Shown: positions 1-7,614 of the stretch, one piece after another
Layout of the letters: every line of letters starts with the position of its first letter
How positions within the stretch are numbered: the first letter of the stretch is position 1
From: Rhizobium sp. LCM 4573
GTDB taxonomy: Bacteria; Pseudomonadota; Alphaproteobacteria; Rhizobiales; Rhizobiaceae
DNA length: 15,445 nucleotides
Assembly (NCBI RefSeq): GCF_001854865.1
Contig: NZ_MDDW01000005.1
Span: 162,035-177,479 of the forward strand
Direction of reading: 5' to 3'
The notes under the pieces: generated by a model
Database searches by the model: none
The model's input: only the letters and a program-made list of their open reading frames with translations
What the model was told of the DNA's origin: nothing
Position numbers and translations under genes: made by a program

Positions 1-2
1 AC

Positions 3-1139
3 ATGAGAAAGCTTCTCCTAAAAACCGCCGTAGAGAAAACGGGAAACGATACGGTGATCCGCGTTTTTCTGATTGGCGACGGCCTGCCGCGCGAAGTACA
101 AGACGGCGGCATCTACTTCCATCTGAAAGGATATACAGGCTTCAAACCCTCGTCTCTCCACGATGGCCTGATGTTTCTTTTCCTTTTCGTGGCGATGGAA
201 GGCTTTGACGTATTCGAGATTGACGCTCCTGTAAGCCGCAAGGCAATCCGAAATGCTCATGCATTCCAGGAGGCGTGGGCTTGTCTGATGCCCGACCGAT
301 ACAAAGCGTGCAAAATCTCAGCCAAGAAAGAGGTTGGCGACTTCTGGCTTTCCCTTCGGCGCAGTGAGACAGCGCTGTCAGCCTTCTCGGGCGGCTTAGA
401 CGCAACCTTTCTAGCAGTCCGCCAGTCTCAGTCGCACAATTGGACGTACCCGCTCAAAGCATCTGTAATGATCCACGGCTTCGACGTTCGCTACGATAAC
501 GATGAAGCCTTTGACCGGCTCGTGTCGCGCGTGGAACCATTATTGTCAGGCTTGAAGATCAAGCCGTACTTGGTGAAAACCAACATTCGACAGTATGAGT
601 TGCAGAGTTGGGAACACAGCTTTGCCGCCCAGGCAGCCGGCGTAATGCACCTGTTCTACAAGGATTACTCCTACGCCCTGTTCGGAAGCTCCGAACCATA
701 CGACAACCTCGTATTCCCATGGGGATCTACGCCGGCGACTGATTACTTGTTGTCCGGCGCAGGCTTGGATTTAGTCCACGAGGGAGCCGGTTACTCGCGA
801 ACCGAAAAGGCCGCCCTTGTCGCCACTAACTCCATCGCGAAACGCACCCTCAAAGTGTGCTGGGAGGGACAAGATCAGGCCGTGAACTGCGGCCGCTGCG
901 AAAAATGCGTGCGGACTCGCCTTAACTTCATGGCAGTGGGGGTGCCGAATCCCGAGTGCTTCAATGAACCATTCGAGGCCGACATGATCCGCACTATATC
1001 AGTTAAGGTGCCTGCCCAGCTTACAGAATTGAAAACGATACTGGATTATTGTCGCAAGCACGATGTGCATGGCGAATGGGTCACAATCCTTCACAAGAAA
1101 ATCGAGGAGCAACAGTTGCGATTGGCGAAGGCGGCTTAG
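3..1139 (+). CDS. QueC-like PP-loop (adenine nucleotide alpha hydrolase) family protein, accessory gene
   Basis: A 378-residue protein of the large N-type PP-loop family to which QueC and asparagine synthetase belong; its substrate is unknown. Seen: a P-loop SGGLDA at residues 129-134 (the consensus ends in Ser, here Ala), and a probable zinc site with Cys286, Cys296, Cys299 and Cys302 in the CGRCEKCVRT segment, resembling the C-terminal Cys cluster of QueC. The stretch GSTPATDYL...HEGAGYSRTEKA before the cysteines is also typical of an uncharacterised QueC-like family. Known: PP-loop enzymes adenylate a substrate with ATP. Inferred: an accessory (moron) gene, not a virion part, because it lies on the opposite strand at the end of the late operon and is visibly poorer in G+C (28 of the first 60 bases). 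Only two bases precede the ATG, so the true start could lie outside the window and no ribosome site can be judged. No queD, queE or folE partner is visible. Family is fairly sure; function is not. Confidence 0.8.
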   Translation: MRKLLLKTAVEKTGNDTVIRVFLIGDGLPREVQDGGIYFHLKGYTGFKPSSLHDGLMFLFLFVAMEGFDVFEIDAPVSRKAIRNAHAFQEAWACLMPDRYKACKISAKKEVGDFWLSLRRSETALSAFSGGLDATFLAVRQSQSHNWTYPLKASVMIHGFDVRYDNDEAFDRLVSRVEPLLSGLKIKPYLVKTNIRQYELQSWEHSFAAQAAGVMHLFYKDYSYALFGSSEPYDNLVFPWGSTPATDYLLSGAGLDLVHEGAGYSRTEKAALVATNSIAKRTLKVCWEGQDQAVNCGRCEKCVRTRLNFMAVGVPNPECFNEPFEADMIRTISVKVPAQLTELKTILDYCRKHDVHGEWVTILHKKIEEQQLRLAKAA

Positions 1140-1145
1140 TCTAAG
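1135..1145. other. Symmetric convergent stop junction
   Basis: The 11-base palindrome CTTAG-T-CTAAG places a TAG stop on each strand (1137-1139 for the PP-loop gene, 1141-1143 for the fibre-linked gene) with one base between. It cannot fold into a useful hairpin because the loop would be one base, and no U-run follows on either strand, so it is not a terminator. Confidence 0.75.
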
Positions 1146-1470
1146 GCCACTCGATAGGCGCAATCCCTGCAACGAAGACTTCGATGCTCGGAGGATCGAT
1201 CTCGCCCGCTTCGACAGCGGCGAGTTGCGTAAACATGTAGGCCAGCGCGGCGTCGCGCCACGAAATGAAGGCTTCCGCCTCGGCGTTCCATTGCGGGTTG
1301 GTGCTGCCGAGATAGCTGACGATGGTCAGGCGGCTATCGTATTGCCGCTCTCGGGCGACAGCATCGAGATGATCGTCGAAGGCCGCCTTGTAGGCTGAAA
1401 GCAGGGTCGCGCGACTTTCGATGGCCTTCTGCTCGGCCGTGACAATCTTGGAGAGATCAGGCTTCCACAT
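1141..1470 (-). CDS. Small fibre-linked phage protein (possible tail fibre assembly helper)
   Basis: A 109-residue protein, last gene of the minus-strand late operon. It begins MWKPDLSKIVTAEQKA and is mostly helical, then turns hydrophobic and ends in IAPIEWP. Position directly after a fibre gene and its partner suggests a fibre assembly or capping helper, but it is shorter than classic tail fibre assembly proteins and I do not recognise a named domain. The start is taken as the ATG at 1470 because GAGGAGG lies 6 bases upstream; the in-frame TTG at 1485 overlaps that site and is unlikely. It overlaps the preceding gene by 14 bases, consistent with coupled translation. Confidence 0.72.
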   Translation of the reverse strand: MWKPDLSKIVTAEQKAIESRATLLSAYKAAFDDHLDAVARERQYDSRLTIVSYLGSTNPQWNAEAEAFISWRDAALAYMFTQLAAVEAGEIDPPSIEVFVAGIAPIEWP

Positions 1471-1780
1471 CGTCGGCCTCCTCAACTGGATCGGAGGGGA
1501 ATATCAAATCGCCGTCAGGCGGATCGATGATTGGCGCAGGAAACGCGACCGCCGGAGATGGGTTTGGCCCATGCGGGAGGCAGAGAGATAGGTGGACTTT
1601 GCCGTTTACGCGCTCAACCGGGCCGCAAATCCAGTCACATGGAATCTCCCTGGCCGGGATTGTCGCGCCGTCGGGAAGGTCGGTAAAATCGAAGTGGTCG
1701 CCGTTGATGGTGAGGATATCTCCGGATTTCACAACGGAGAGTGTCGCGTCATCACGACGCGGAGACAGTGAGATGTGCAT
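1457..1780 (-). CDS. Conserved-looking phage protein of fibre region, function unknown
   Basis: A 107-residue protein beginning MHISLSPRRDDATLSVVKSG. The first 40 residues look like beta-strands (DILTINGDHFDFTDLPDGA), the middle carries IPCDWICGPVERVNGKVHL and LPHGPNPSPAVAFP, and the tail is acidic and proline-rich. This pattern, next to a short tail fibre, is one I associate with alphaproteobacterial prophages; that is from memory. Function is unknown, but a fibre-associated or fibre-chaperone role fits the position. The start is the ATG at 1780, which shares its A with the stop of the fibre gene (TGATG) and has GGAAGGTGG upstream. A longer reading from 1891 would sit inside the fibre gene and is rejected. 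Confidence 0.72.
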   Translation of the reverse strand: MHISLSPRRDDATLSVVKSGDILTINGDHFDFTDLPDGATIPAREIPCDWICGPVERVNGKVHLSLCLPHGPNPSPAVAFPAPIIDPPDGDLIFPSDPVEEADDVEA

Positions 1781-2730
1781 CAGAACCACCTTCCAATTGC
1801 GCCAATACGAGAGAAGACGCCTCCGTTGAATGATGCCCATGCGACCATGTTCCAACCACCCGTGGCGCTTACCACTTGTGCATTGACCCATGCCGAGTCA
1901 GCGGCGGCATGACCAAACCCGTGAGGAGTTGCTACGAAGTTTGCGGGAAACGCCTGCGCAATCGGGTTTGATCGGAACAGCGAACCAACCGCGACGTTTG
2001 TTGTTGGTTGTAATAGCGGGGAGATACAAATCTGCGTTCCGTCGGCATAGCGGACGTATTCCCCATTCGCATTGCTGCCGCGCTCAATAAGTGCTCCGGT
2101 AGGCGTGCCACCCGTTTGCGAGACCGTACCGAGAATGTTCCCCCGCCGAAATGCCTTGTCGGCAGTGAGGTCGTTTCGCATTTGGGCGCTGGGTACGAAT
2201 CCACCGGCATCGTTAACGCCAATTCCTTGACGATGCGCAGCCGCGTCTGCATCATCGCGCAGCCCCGCCATAAACGCGCTGAACCCCAGCGCCTGCAATC
2301 GCTCTTCTTCCGTCGCGGCAGCCAGAAAGTCACGCGCCTCCTGGTCAAATGCCGTCAACCCCATCTGCCCAGAACCGGTGAAGTACGGCAGCGTGTTAGG
2401 CGCGCTCTCAAGTCCACCAAGGGCCTCCAGATTGCCGGAGCCGCCGAGCATCTCGATCAGGGCGCGCGCCTGGGCAGAGAAGCGCGATCCGTCGCTCTGA
2501 TAGCGCAGGCGGTAGGCGGCGCCCGAAAGCGCACCTCCCCTCCAAGGCTGGTCGAGCGTGAGAGCAGTGTTGCTCTCGACGGACTTGACGACTCCGGTGT
2601 AGCCGTCTGCAAACAGCAGGTCACCCTCGCGGAAGCCTGCAGCAACCCAGCCTGTGCCAACGCCGGTTACCGCTGTGCCATTTGCGGCAACCGAGATCGT
2701 GCCGGAGGTGTAATCACTCAGCAGCGCCAT
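1780..2730 (-). CDS. Short phage tail fibre protein
   Basis: A 316-residue fibre. Residues 1-80 form a beta-rich collar/attachment region with the alternating small and polar residues seen in phage fibre N-termini (SGTISVAANGTAVTGVGTGW, then DLLFADGYTGVVKSV). Residues 85-170 are helical linker, with LEALGGLESAPNTLPYFTGS typical of fibre shafts. Residues about 195-230 carry SQTGGTPTGALIERGSNANG and YVRYADGTQICIS, a repeated theme in siphophage fibre tips, and the protein ends in aromatic GAIGRWF. Inferred role: binds the host surface as part of the tail tip complex. The start is firm: AGGAGGTGA ends 3 bases before the ATG at 2730. The gene overlaps the coiled-coil gene by 17 bases upstream and touches the next gene downstream. 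Confidence 0.85.
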   Translation of the reverse strand: MALLSDYTSGTISVAANGTAVTGVGTGWVAAGFREGDLLFADGYTGVVKSVESNTALTLDQPWRGGALSGAAYRLRYQSDGSRFSAQARALIEMLGGSGNLEALGGLESAPNTLPYFTGSGQMGLTAFDQEARDFLAAATEEERLQALGFSAFMAGLRDDADAAAHRQGIGVNDAGGFVPSAQMRNDLTADKAFRRGNILGTVSQTGGTPTGALIERGSNANGEYVRYADGTQICISPLLQPTTNVAVGSLFRSNPIAQAFPANFVATPHGFGHAAADSAWVNAQVVSATGGWNMVAWASFNGGVFSRIGAIGRWF

Positions 2731-2929
2731 CGTTCACCTCCTGCGGCTTGGCTCGGCCTTTGCTCGACTTGCTGGCCAGTGCCTTCCTCATCGTTTCCAG
2801 TTCCTTTTTGAACTGGTCGCGCTCGCTGGTGACCTCGGCCAGCTTCTGGGCCAGCACGAGGCTTCGATTGCGCAGCATGGCGGCAAGCGCAGCTTCTTCC
2901 TGAAGCTGAACCTCAAGACTGATGTTCAT
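2714..2929 (-). CDS. Small coiled-coil protein between tail tip and fibre genes
   Basis: A 71-residue protein starting MNISLEVQLQEEAALAAMLR. Residues about 5-50 are strongly helical with heptad-like hydrophobic spacing (LVLAQKLAEVTSERDQFKKE), followed by a basic tail SKSSKGRAK and an acidic end. It has no recognised domain; a structural or assembly role linking the J-like protein and the fibre is inferred only from position. The ATG at 2929 is chosen because GAGGA lies about 7 bases upstream, overlapping the J gene's stop in TGAGGAAATCCATG; the same stop/Shine-Dalgarno fusion occurs before the chaperone gene. Longer readings would run inside the J gene. Confidence 0.75.
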   Translation of the reverse strand: MNISLEVQLQEEAALAAMLRNRSLVLAQKLAEVTSERDQFKKELETMRKALASKSSKGRAKPQEVNDGAAE

Positions 2930-2937
2930 GGATTTCC

Positions 2938-5900
2938 TCAGCGTTTCCAGAGTACGAAACGGCAGTTGGCGCTTGCGGCGACAGCGATCGGGGCACCTGT
3001 GACCCGTACCTGCGCCTCGTAAACGTTCCATCCCTGCGCGTTGTTGATGCCGATCCGGAACCTTTCGATGTTCCGGCTGGCGCTGCCGTTGGTGCCGATC
3101 TGCAAAGTTTCCTGATGGATGACGTCGTTCGTGGTGATGTTGATCAATCGCCACTCGATCTGCACCGAGCCTTGACCGGGGGTCTGTCCGTTCATCGAAC
3201 CAGCGACATCGATCATCACAGGTGCCGGGTTCGGATTGTCTGCACCCAACTCCCCCATGACGTACCAGCCGTTAGTAGCTTGGCCGCCATAGGAGCCATT
3301 AATGACGCCCCCGAAGGTGATCGCGCTGATCTGCAGCTTCTCGGTGCCGATCGTCAGGTTCACGATATTGGCGTTCGTCACCTGCAGATTGTTGACCACC
3401 GCGTCCTGGATATCGGCCCAGCCGATCTGCACGTCGGTGATTTTCGCCCAGTTAACGAACAACTCATTGGCGAAGATCGAGCCGCCCTGCACCACGAAGG
3501 GACGCCTGACGTCGTTGCCAGCGATGACGACGAACTGGTCAGCGTTGATGGCTACCCGGCTCAAGCCGCCGGCGATGGCGTCCAGGAATATCGAAGCGGA
3601 GGATGTTTGGCCGCTCCCCGATGCAGCAACGCTCATCCCGATACGCGCGAGGGCACCGGACGGCGTTGCCTCGGTCGTGACCCGGAATTTGCCTTCGGCG
3701 GAGAAACGATCGACCGTGCTGTCCAGCTCGAGCACCGAATCCGCAATGGCCGTTACAAGGCCATCCACTTCCTCGACCTCGACCTTCAAAGCCGAGACTG
3801 CGGTAGCAACCGCAGGCAGGCCGGTTTCTGGGTCGAATATCTCGGCACTGAGGCTTTCGATACGCAGCGCCAGGGCGTGGTCGGCTTCCGCAAGGACTTC
3901 AACCCTGCGCTCATACTCGGCCGTCACCGTGTCATAGGTGACCTTGAGCTGTTCGCGGAGCTGTTGCCGCTCATAGCTGTTTCCGAACTCCTGGTCAGCA
4001 ACCCTCGCATCAAGCTCCGCAAGCGTCTCCTCGATGTCGCGGAGACCCGAGCCTATCCAATCCTGGTATTCCTTCAGGTCTTGCCCGAGCTGCTCGAAGC
4101 CAATCACGCCAGCATAGGGCGACGTAAAGAACCCGGTGGGATCATCCGTCGTCACCCATGGCGTATAGGTCTTGAGCCGGTCCGGAACCGTCGTGATGGT
4201 CGCGCGGGCGACATAGCGCACGCCCGAGACCACGTCCTTCATCGTTCGATGGATGCCGCTCTCCGGGTCCGTGGACTGGTCCTCGAAAAGCTCTGTGGTT
4301 CCCTCGATCTGGTAGAAGAACCGGACTGCTATGATGCTCGGATCGTCCGGCGGGGTCCAAGTGAACTCCAGTGCCGGCACCTGATAGCCTTCGGCTCCTT
4401 CCACCAAGCCAGCTTCGACATTGAAGTTCTGGATAGTCGAGAGCAGCGACGGATTGACCGGAGGCGTCGGCGGGATGACGATTGGGCCGGGATCGATATT
4501 GTGATCGTCGTAGATATCGGCGCCCGTCTCGGAGAGCTTCAGCGTGATCCTGAAACGCTCATCGGCAGCCCACTCGGAAATCATCCACGTGCGGCCGCGC
4601 CAGGTGATCCACTCCCCCTCCTGCACCCGCATACCGACGCGCCGGCTAACCGGAAGCGTGGCAGTGCCGCCCTTCCGGTTCTGGCGGTAGCGAATGTTAA
4701 GCAGGTACTGCGCGATATCCGGATCGGTGACCTGAAGGAAGTCGTTGGTGGCCTGTCTGTTGCGACCGTCGGCGGCGATATCCGCGTTTACATAGACCGG
4801 CTTCAGGCTCTCCGGGTTCCACATTGCCTCGATCGAGGTGAACTGGCCGGAAAGGTGATTAAACCGCTCGAAGGCAGACTTCCGATACTGAACCTCCTTA
4901 GCCCGCTCCATAGGAATGTCCGCTGGCGTGACCTCAAGTACCGGGATCTGCGGAGCGCCGGAAATGACGCCAGAGAGCCCACGGCGATTGATGCCGTAGC
5001 CCGCCATGGCATCATCGAATTCCTTCAGTATCTCGGTATGGTCATCGTCTCCATTGACCCAGAGCGAGCATTCATATCGCCGCTTGCCGTCGCTGCGCAG
5101 GCTGTCGCAGACGTTCATTGAGGCGAAGTACGTGCCGAGATCGAGTTGGCCGAGGCTCTTTCCTTCCCCTATCAGCGTCCGGCCCGAGACAAGCGCGCGA
5201 AGGCCAAGCTGATAGTTCAGCCGGTGGACTGCCGGGTTCTTCGTGTGTGCCCAGGTCGCAGGATCGTTAAGCCGCTGCGGACCGGAGCCACCAGCAACGG
5301 TCGAATCCTTGCGGGGGTCGTATTCGCGAAGACCGCGGAGCACAAATTCAATGTCGGGCTTGCCGTTCTTGAAAAGGCTGCTGCTGTAGCGCCGCTCCAC
5401 GACGACATAGCAGATGCCTGCATTGACGCTCGTCGCCTTCCACGTCTGACCAAGAGCAGCCGTGTCATTGACCAACTTCTGATCCACGCCCTGCCCCGGC
5501 CGCCCGTCATAGAAGCGGATCGAGAAGAAGTGCGCACCGTCGCTGACAAAGCCTTCCACGCCATAATGCGCGACCTCGTTACCGATGATCGGCCGCGCGA
5601 CGAGGTTGTGCTTCTTGCCGTAGAAATAGACATACGGCTCCAGCCCGTCGCACCAGCCGTTGGCGAGAAGGAACACTTCCGAATTGAACTTGTTGCCGCT
5701 GCCGAACTTGGCATAGTAGCTTCGCTGTCCCTTGGCCTTTCCAGCGCCGAAGAGCGTGCCAACAGGCACATCACCGCCGTATTGGGTCTCACCCTGGACG
5801 GCAGCGTACTTCCGCTTCTTCGGGCGGTTTAGATAGCTAAGGCCGAGCTGCGCACCGAAAGCCAAGACGCCTGCAATGACCTTGGTCGCCAGTGCGATGG

Positions 5901-5961
5901 ACGCGGCCGAAGTGAACAGCGCCCCGGCAATTGCGCTACCGATCGCGGAAAAAATAGCCAT
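2938..5961 (-). CDS. J: J-like central tail-tip (host specificity) protein
   Basis: A 1007-residue protein, close in size to lambda gpJ (about 1130). Seen: a Gly/Ala-rich hydrophobic N-terminus (residues 4-45) that could form one or two membrane-type helices; a large beta-rich region (about 50-480) matching the hub/baseplate part of J-like proteins; a proline linker PGPIVIPPTPPVNP (491-504); a fibronectin type III-like segment (about 508-612); a long coiled coil (about 620-755); then VVQGGSIFANELFVNWAKIT (823-842) and the following QIGWADIQDAVVNNL, the phrase-like pattern of the J C-terminal domain; finally a beta-sandwich tip (about 880-1007) ending RFVLWKR. Known: lambda J forms the central tip that contacts the receptor. 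Inferred: the last 130 residues are the likely receptor-binding part. It starts 7 bases after the NlpC-like gene with only a weak GGGTAA-type site, so translation may be coupled. Confidence 0.9.
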   Translation of the reverse strand: MAIFSAIGSAIAGALFTSAASIALATKVIAGVLAFGAQLGLSYLNRPKKRKYAAVQGETQYGGDVPVGTLFGAGKAKGQRSYYAKFGSGNKFNSEVFLLANGWCDGLEPYVYFYGKKHNLVARPIIGNEVAHYGVEGFVSDGAHFFSIRFYDGRPGQGVDQKLVNDTAALGQTWKATSVNAGICYVVVERRYSSSLFKNGKPDIEFVLRGLREYDPRKDSTVAGGSGPQRLNDPATWAHTKNPAVHRLNYQLGLRALVSGRTLIGEGKSLGQLDLGTYFASMNVCDSLRSDGKRRYECSLWVNGDDDHTEILKEFDDAMAGYGINRRGLSGVISGAPQIPVLEVTPADIPMERAKEVQYRKSAFERFNHLSGQFTSIEAMWNPESLKPVYVNADIAADGRNRQATNDFLQVTDPDIAQYLLNIRYRQNRKGGTATLPVSRRVGMRVQEGEWITWRGRTWMISEWAADERFRITLKLSETGADIYDDHNIDPGPIVIPPTPPVNPSLLSTIQNFNVEAGLVEGAEGYQVPALEFTWTPPDDPSIIAVRFFYQIEGTTELFEDQSTDPESGIHRTMKDVVSGVRYVARATITTVPDRLKTYTPWVTTDDPTGFFTSPYAGVIGFEQLGQDLKEYQDWIGSGLRDIEETLAELDARVADQEFGNSYERQQLREQLKVTYDTVTAEYERRVEVLAEADHALALRIESLSAEIFDPETGLPAVATAVSALKVEVEEVDGLVTAIADSVLELDSTVDRFSAEGKFRVTTEATPSGALARIGMSVAASGSGQTSSASIFLDAIAGGLSRVAINADQFVVIAGNDVRRPFVVQGGSIFANELFVNWAKITDVQIGWADIQDAVVNNLQVTNANIVNLTIGTEKLQISAITFGGVINGSYGGQATNGWYVMGELGADNPNPAPVMIDVAGSMNGQTPGQGSVQIEWRLINITTNDVIHQETLQIGTNGSASRNIERFRIGINNAQGWNVYEAQVRVTGAPIAVAASANCRFVLWKR

Positions 5962-5968
5962 TCAGCGA

Positions 5969-6373
5969 TTACCCGATGCGGAATGCAGCGATGACGTCGG
6001 AAAGGCCGTAGTCCTGCCGGCCCTTGTCAGCTTTCGTGACGAAGCGCAGCCCGAGGCAAACGCCGACGTGCTCGGCACCATCAGAAAGGCGAAGGATCAC
6101 CAAGTCCCCTAGTTGAGCCTCGGCGGCTGCAATGGGCTCTCTGCCGAGCTCTGCCGCCCAGAAGCTCACGAGGCTCTTATGGCCACGCTTGCGCAGCGCA
6201 CGATTGGCGCCGCCGAGCGTCTTGTAGGCGCCGCGGTACTTCGAAACGAGTGACGTCCCCTCAAGAGCATCGACCACCGCGCAGCCCAGGAAGAAGCAAT
6301 CCCCTTCCCCATAGACATACGGCTTCGCCAGCTCCGCGGTGAGCGCAGCTTCGACAATTCGGAAACGGTTCAT
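5969..6373 (-). CDS. NlpC/P60-like tail-tip peptidase (DUF6950-like, lambda gpK position)
   Basis: A 134-residue protein in the usual slot just before the J-like gene, where lambda K and gene transfer agent gp14 sit. Seen: YVYGEGDCFFLG with candidate catalytic Cys26, and GAEHVGVCLG with candidate His102; the spacing and flanks fit compact NlpC/P60-like folds called DUF6950. Known: these peptidases cleave peptidoglycan stems and may open the wall during DNA entry. Inferred: tail-tip cell-wall hydrolase. A basic stretch (RALRKRGHKS, about 58-67) may contact the glycan or partner proteins. The ATG at 6373 is 4 bases after the previous stop; an upstream in-frame start at 6430 lies inside the preceding gene and is rejected. 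Confidence 0.83.
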   Translation of the reverse strand: MNRFRIVEAALTAELAKPYVYGEGDCFFLGCAVVDALEGTSLVSKYRGAYKTLGGANRALRKRGHKSLVSFWAAELGREPIAAAEAQLGDLVILRLSDGAEHVGVCLGLRFVTKADKGRQDYGLSDVIAAFRIG

Positions 6374-6377
6374 TGGA

Positions 6378-6965
6378 TCAGCCTGACCTCTGGCCCCATT
6401 CCTCGGGGATGGTGGCATTCGTGGCGACATATTCGAGACCCGTATCGGTCGCGAGATTGTCGAACTGCTGTTCAGCTATGGAGCGCTTGACGCCGGTGGA
6501 GCCTCGCGCCGATCGCCCAGGCGGCTGCAGATCGATCGAGAGCGTAAGCGAACGCTCGGAGCCGGATACCGCGCCTTCGTTGTATCGGACCTGGTCAATC
6601 TCATAGATGGACGAGGCAAGGATACCGACCACCTGATCAGTCTCCGGATCACCAGCAAGATGGGCAATGATGACCGGCGAGTTCTGATAGTTGAACTCCT
6701 CGATCTTCGCGATCGCATCATCCGGATTGGCCGTGGGGATGTTCGAGAAGACAATCGTGCGGGTCGTAACGGCCACCCCGACCGCACCGGTCATGCTTCC
6801 CATCTGCAGGAAGCGGTTCGGCAGGTAGGTGAGGCCGTTGTAGGTGTACGGCCGGCCGCCTCGATGGTAGCCGACCGATTTTCCAGGCAGATCGAAGCGG
6901 ATCAGGTCCAGCCGGGCGAATTGCCCCTCATCGACCAGTTCAAGAACACCGGGATCAAGAGCCAT
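6378..6965 (-). CDS. Tail hub / minor tail protein (lambda L or GTA gp13 position)
   Basis: A 195-residue protein between the distal tail protein and the NlpC-like peptidase. Seen: beta-rich sequence, with YTYNGLTYLPNRFLQMG resembling the phrase around the first strands of DUF2163/gpL-type hub proteins, then TTRTIVFSNI and a C-terminal segment GVKRSIAEQQFDNLATDTG. Known: in lambda and in the Rhodobacter gene transfer agent this position holds a tail-tip protein on which J assembles (in lambda, gpL with an iron-sulphur cluster). There is no cysteine in the sequence I read from the chosen start, so an iron-sulphur site like lambda gpL's is not supported. The start at 6965 has AGAGGTG upstream and overlaps the preceding gene by 11 bases. 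Confidence 0.75.
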   Translation of the reverse strand: MALDPGVLELVDEGQFARLDLIRFDLPGKSVGYHRGGRPYTYNGLTYLPNRFLQMGSMTGAVGVAVTTRTIVFSNIPTANPDDAIAKIEEFNYQNSPVIIAHLAGDPETDQVVGILASSIYEIDQVRYNEGAVSGSERSLTLSIDLQPPGRSARGSTGVKRSIAEQQFDNLATDTGLEYVATNATIPEEWGQRSG

Positions 6966-7614
6966 TGATGAACACCTCTGTCGCGGTGAAGCTGATTTCA
7001 CGATTGTCCCAGGACGCCGGGCCATCGTAGCTGCCTGGGTCAATCTGCATGGTGCAGGACGGCTTTTCGAAGTGTGCCGTGCAGGGCAGCGTGAACACTC
7101 CGGTATCGAGCCCGTACTTGATCGAGAGGGTTACCACGCCGGAACTATTCGCCGTCGCCGCCTGCCGGATCCTGTGAAGGGACCGAACAAGAGAAGACTT
7201 GCGGATTTCCACATAGTCACCGGGCGAAAGCTGGAAGCCTGCCGGCAGCCCGGAGACGACGATTGTGCGAGTGTCGAGGATCGACTGAAGGACGGCGTCA
7301 CCATTGAACACCCCTCCCGCCGCCATCGTGCCCGAGAGTGGAGCCCCGGTGTCCATCAGGATCGGCCGGGGCCGGAACACGTCATACCCAAGGAAGGTCT
7401 CGCCATCGTCTCCGGCCTCCATCATGAAGGCGTCCATCAGTCCGTAAGCCTTCTTGTCCAGCCAGACGGTGCGAAGCCGCATTGTCCAGTAGGGAGTGCC
7501 GAAGCTTTGGGCTTCCGTTCGGCGCCCTTCCATGCGTTCGGTATCGCGGGGACGGACGGGATCAAACACCCTCTCCTTCCAGCCCACGAGCGGCATCGAG
7601 ATCGGATCAGCCAT
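6955..7614 (-). CDS. Probable distal tail protein (Dit-like)
   Basis: A 219-residue protein directly downstream of the tape measure gene, the normal place for lambda gpM or Dit. Seen: an N-terminal half with RRTEAQSFGTPYWTMRLR and GETFLGYDVFRPRPI, and a beta-rich C-terminal half with LPAGFQLSPGDYVEIRKSSL and HFEKPSCTMQIDP. Known: Dit-type proteins form a ring that caps the tube and carries the tip. The assignment rests mostly on position and beta-rich character. The ATG at 7614 is preferred over the GTG at 7623 because GGAGGTG lies 7 bases before it; it overlaps the end of the tape measure gene by 8 bases (ATGGCTGA). Confidence 0.75.
   Translation of the reverse strand: MADPISMPLVGWKERVFDPVRPRDTERMEGRRTEAQSFGTPYWTMRLRTVWLDKKAYGLMDAFMMEAGDDGETFLGYDVFRPRPILMDTGAPLSGTMAAGGVFNGDAVLQSILDTRTIVVSGLPAGFQLSPGDYVEIRKSSLVRSLHRIRQAATANSSGVVTLSIKYGLDTGVFTLPCTAHFEKPSCTMQIDPGSYDGPASWDNREISFTATEVFINGS

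Noticed and set aside
3..1139. Calling the PP-loop gene queC or qatC
   Set aside because: The loop is altered, the N-terminal region differs from QueC, and no partner genes of either system are visible.
1457..1891. Longer start for the 107-residue fibre-linked protein
   Set aside because: The added 37 residues lie inside the fibre gene and lack protein-like character; the ATG at 1780 has an excellent ribosome site.
3115..5121. Very long plus-strand open frame (668 codons) opposite the J-like gene
   Set aside because: It is a shadow of the G+C-rich J-like gene; its translation has no domain-like pattern, and the minus-strand protein has clear motifs.
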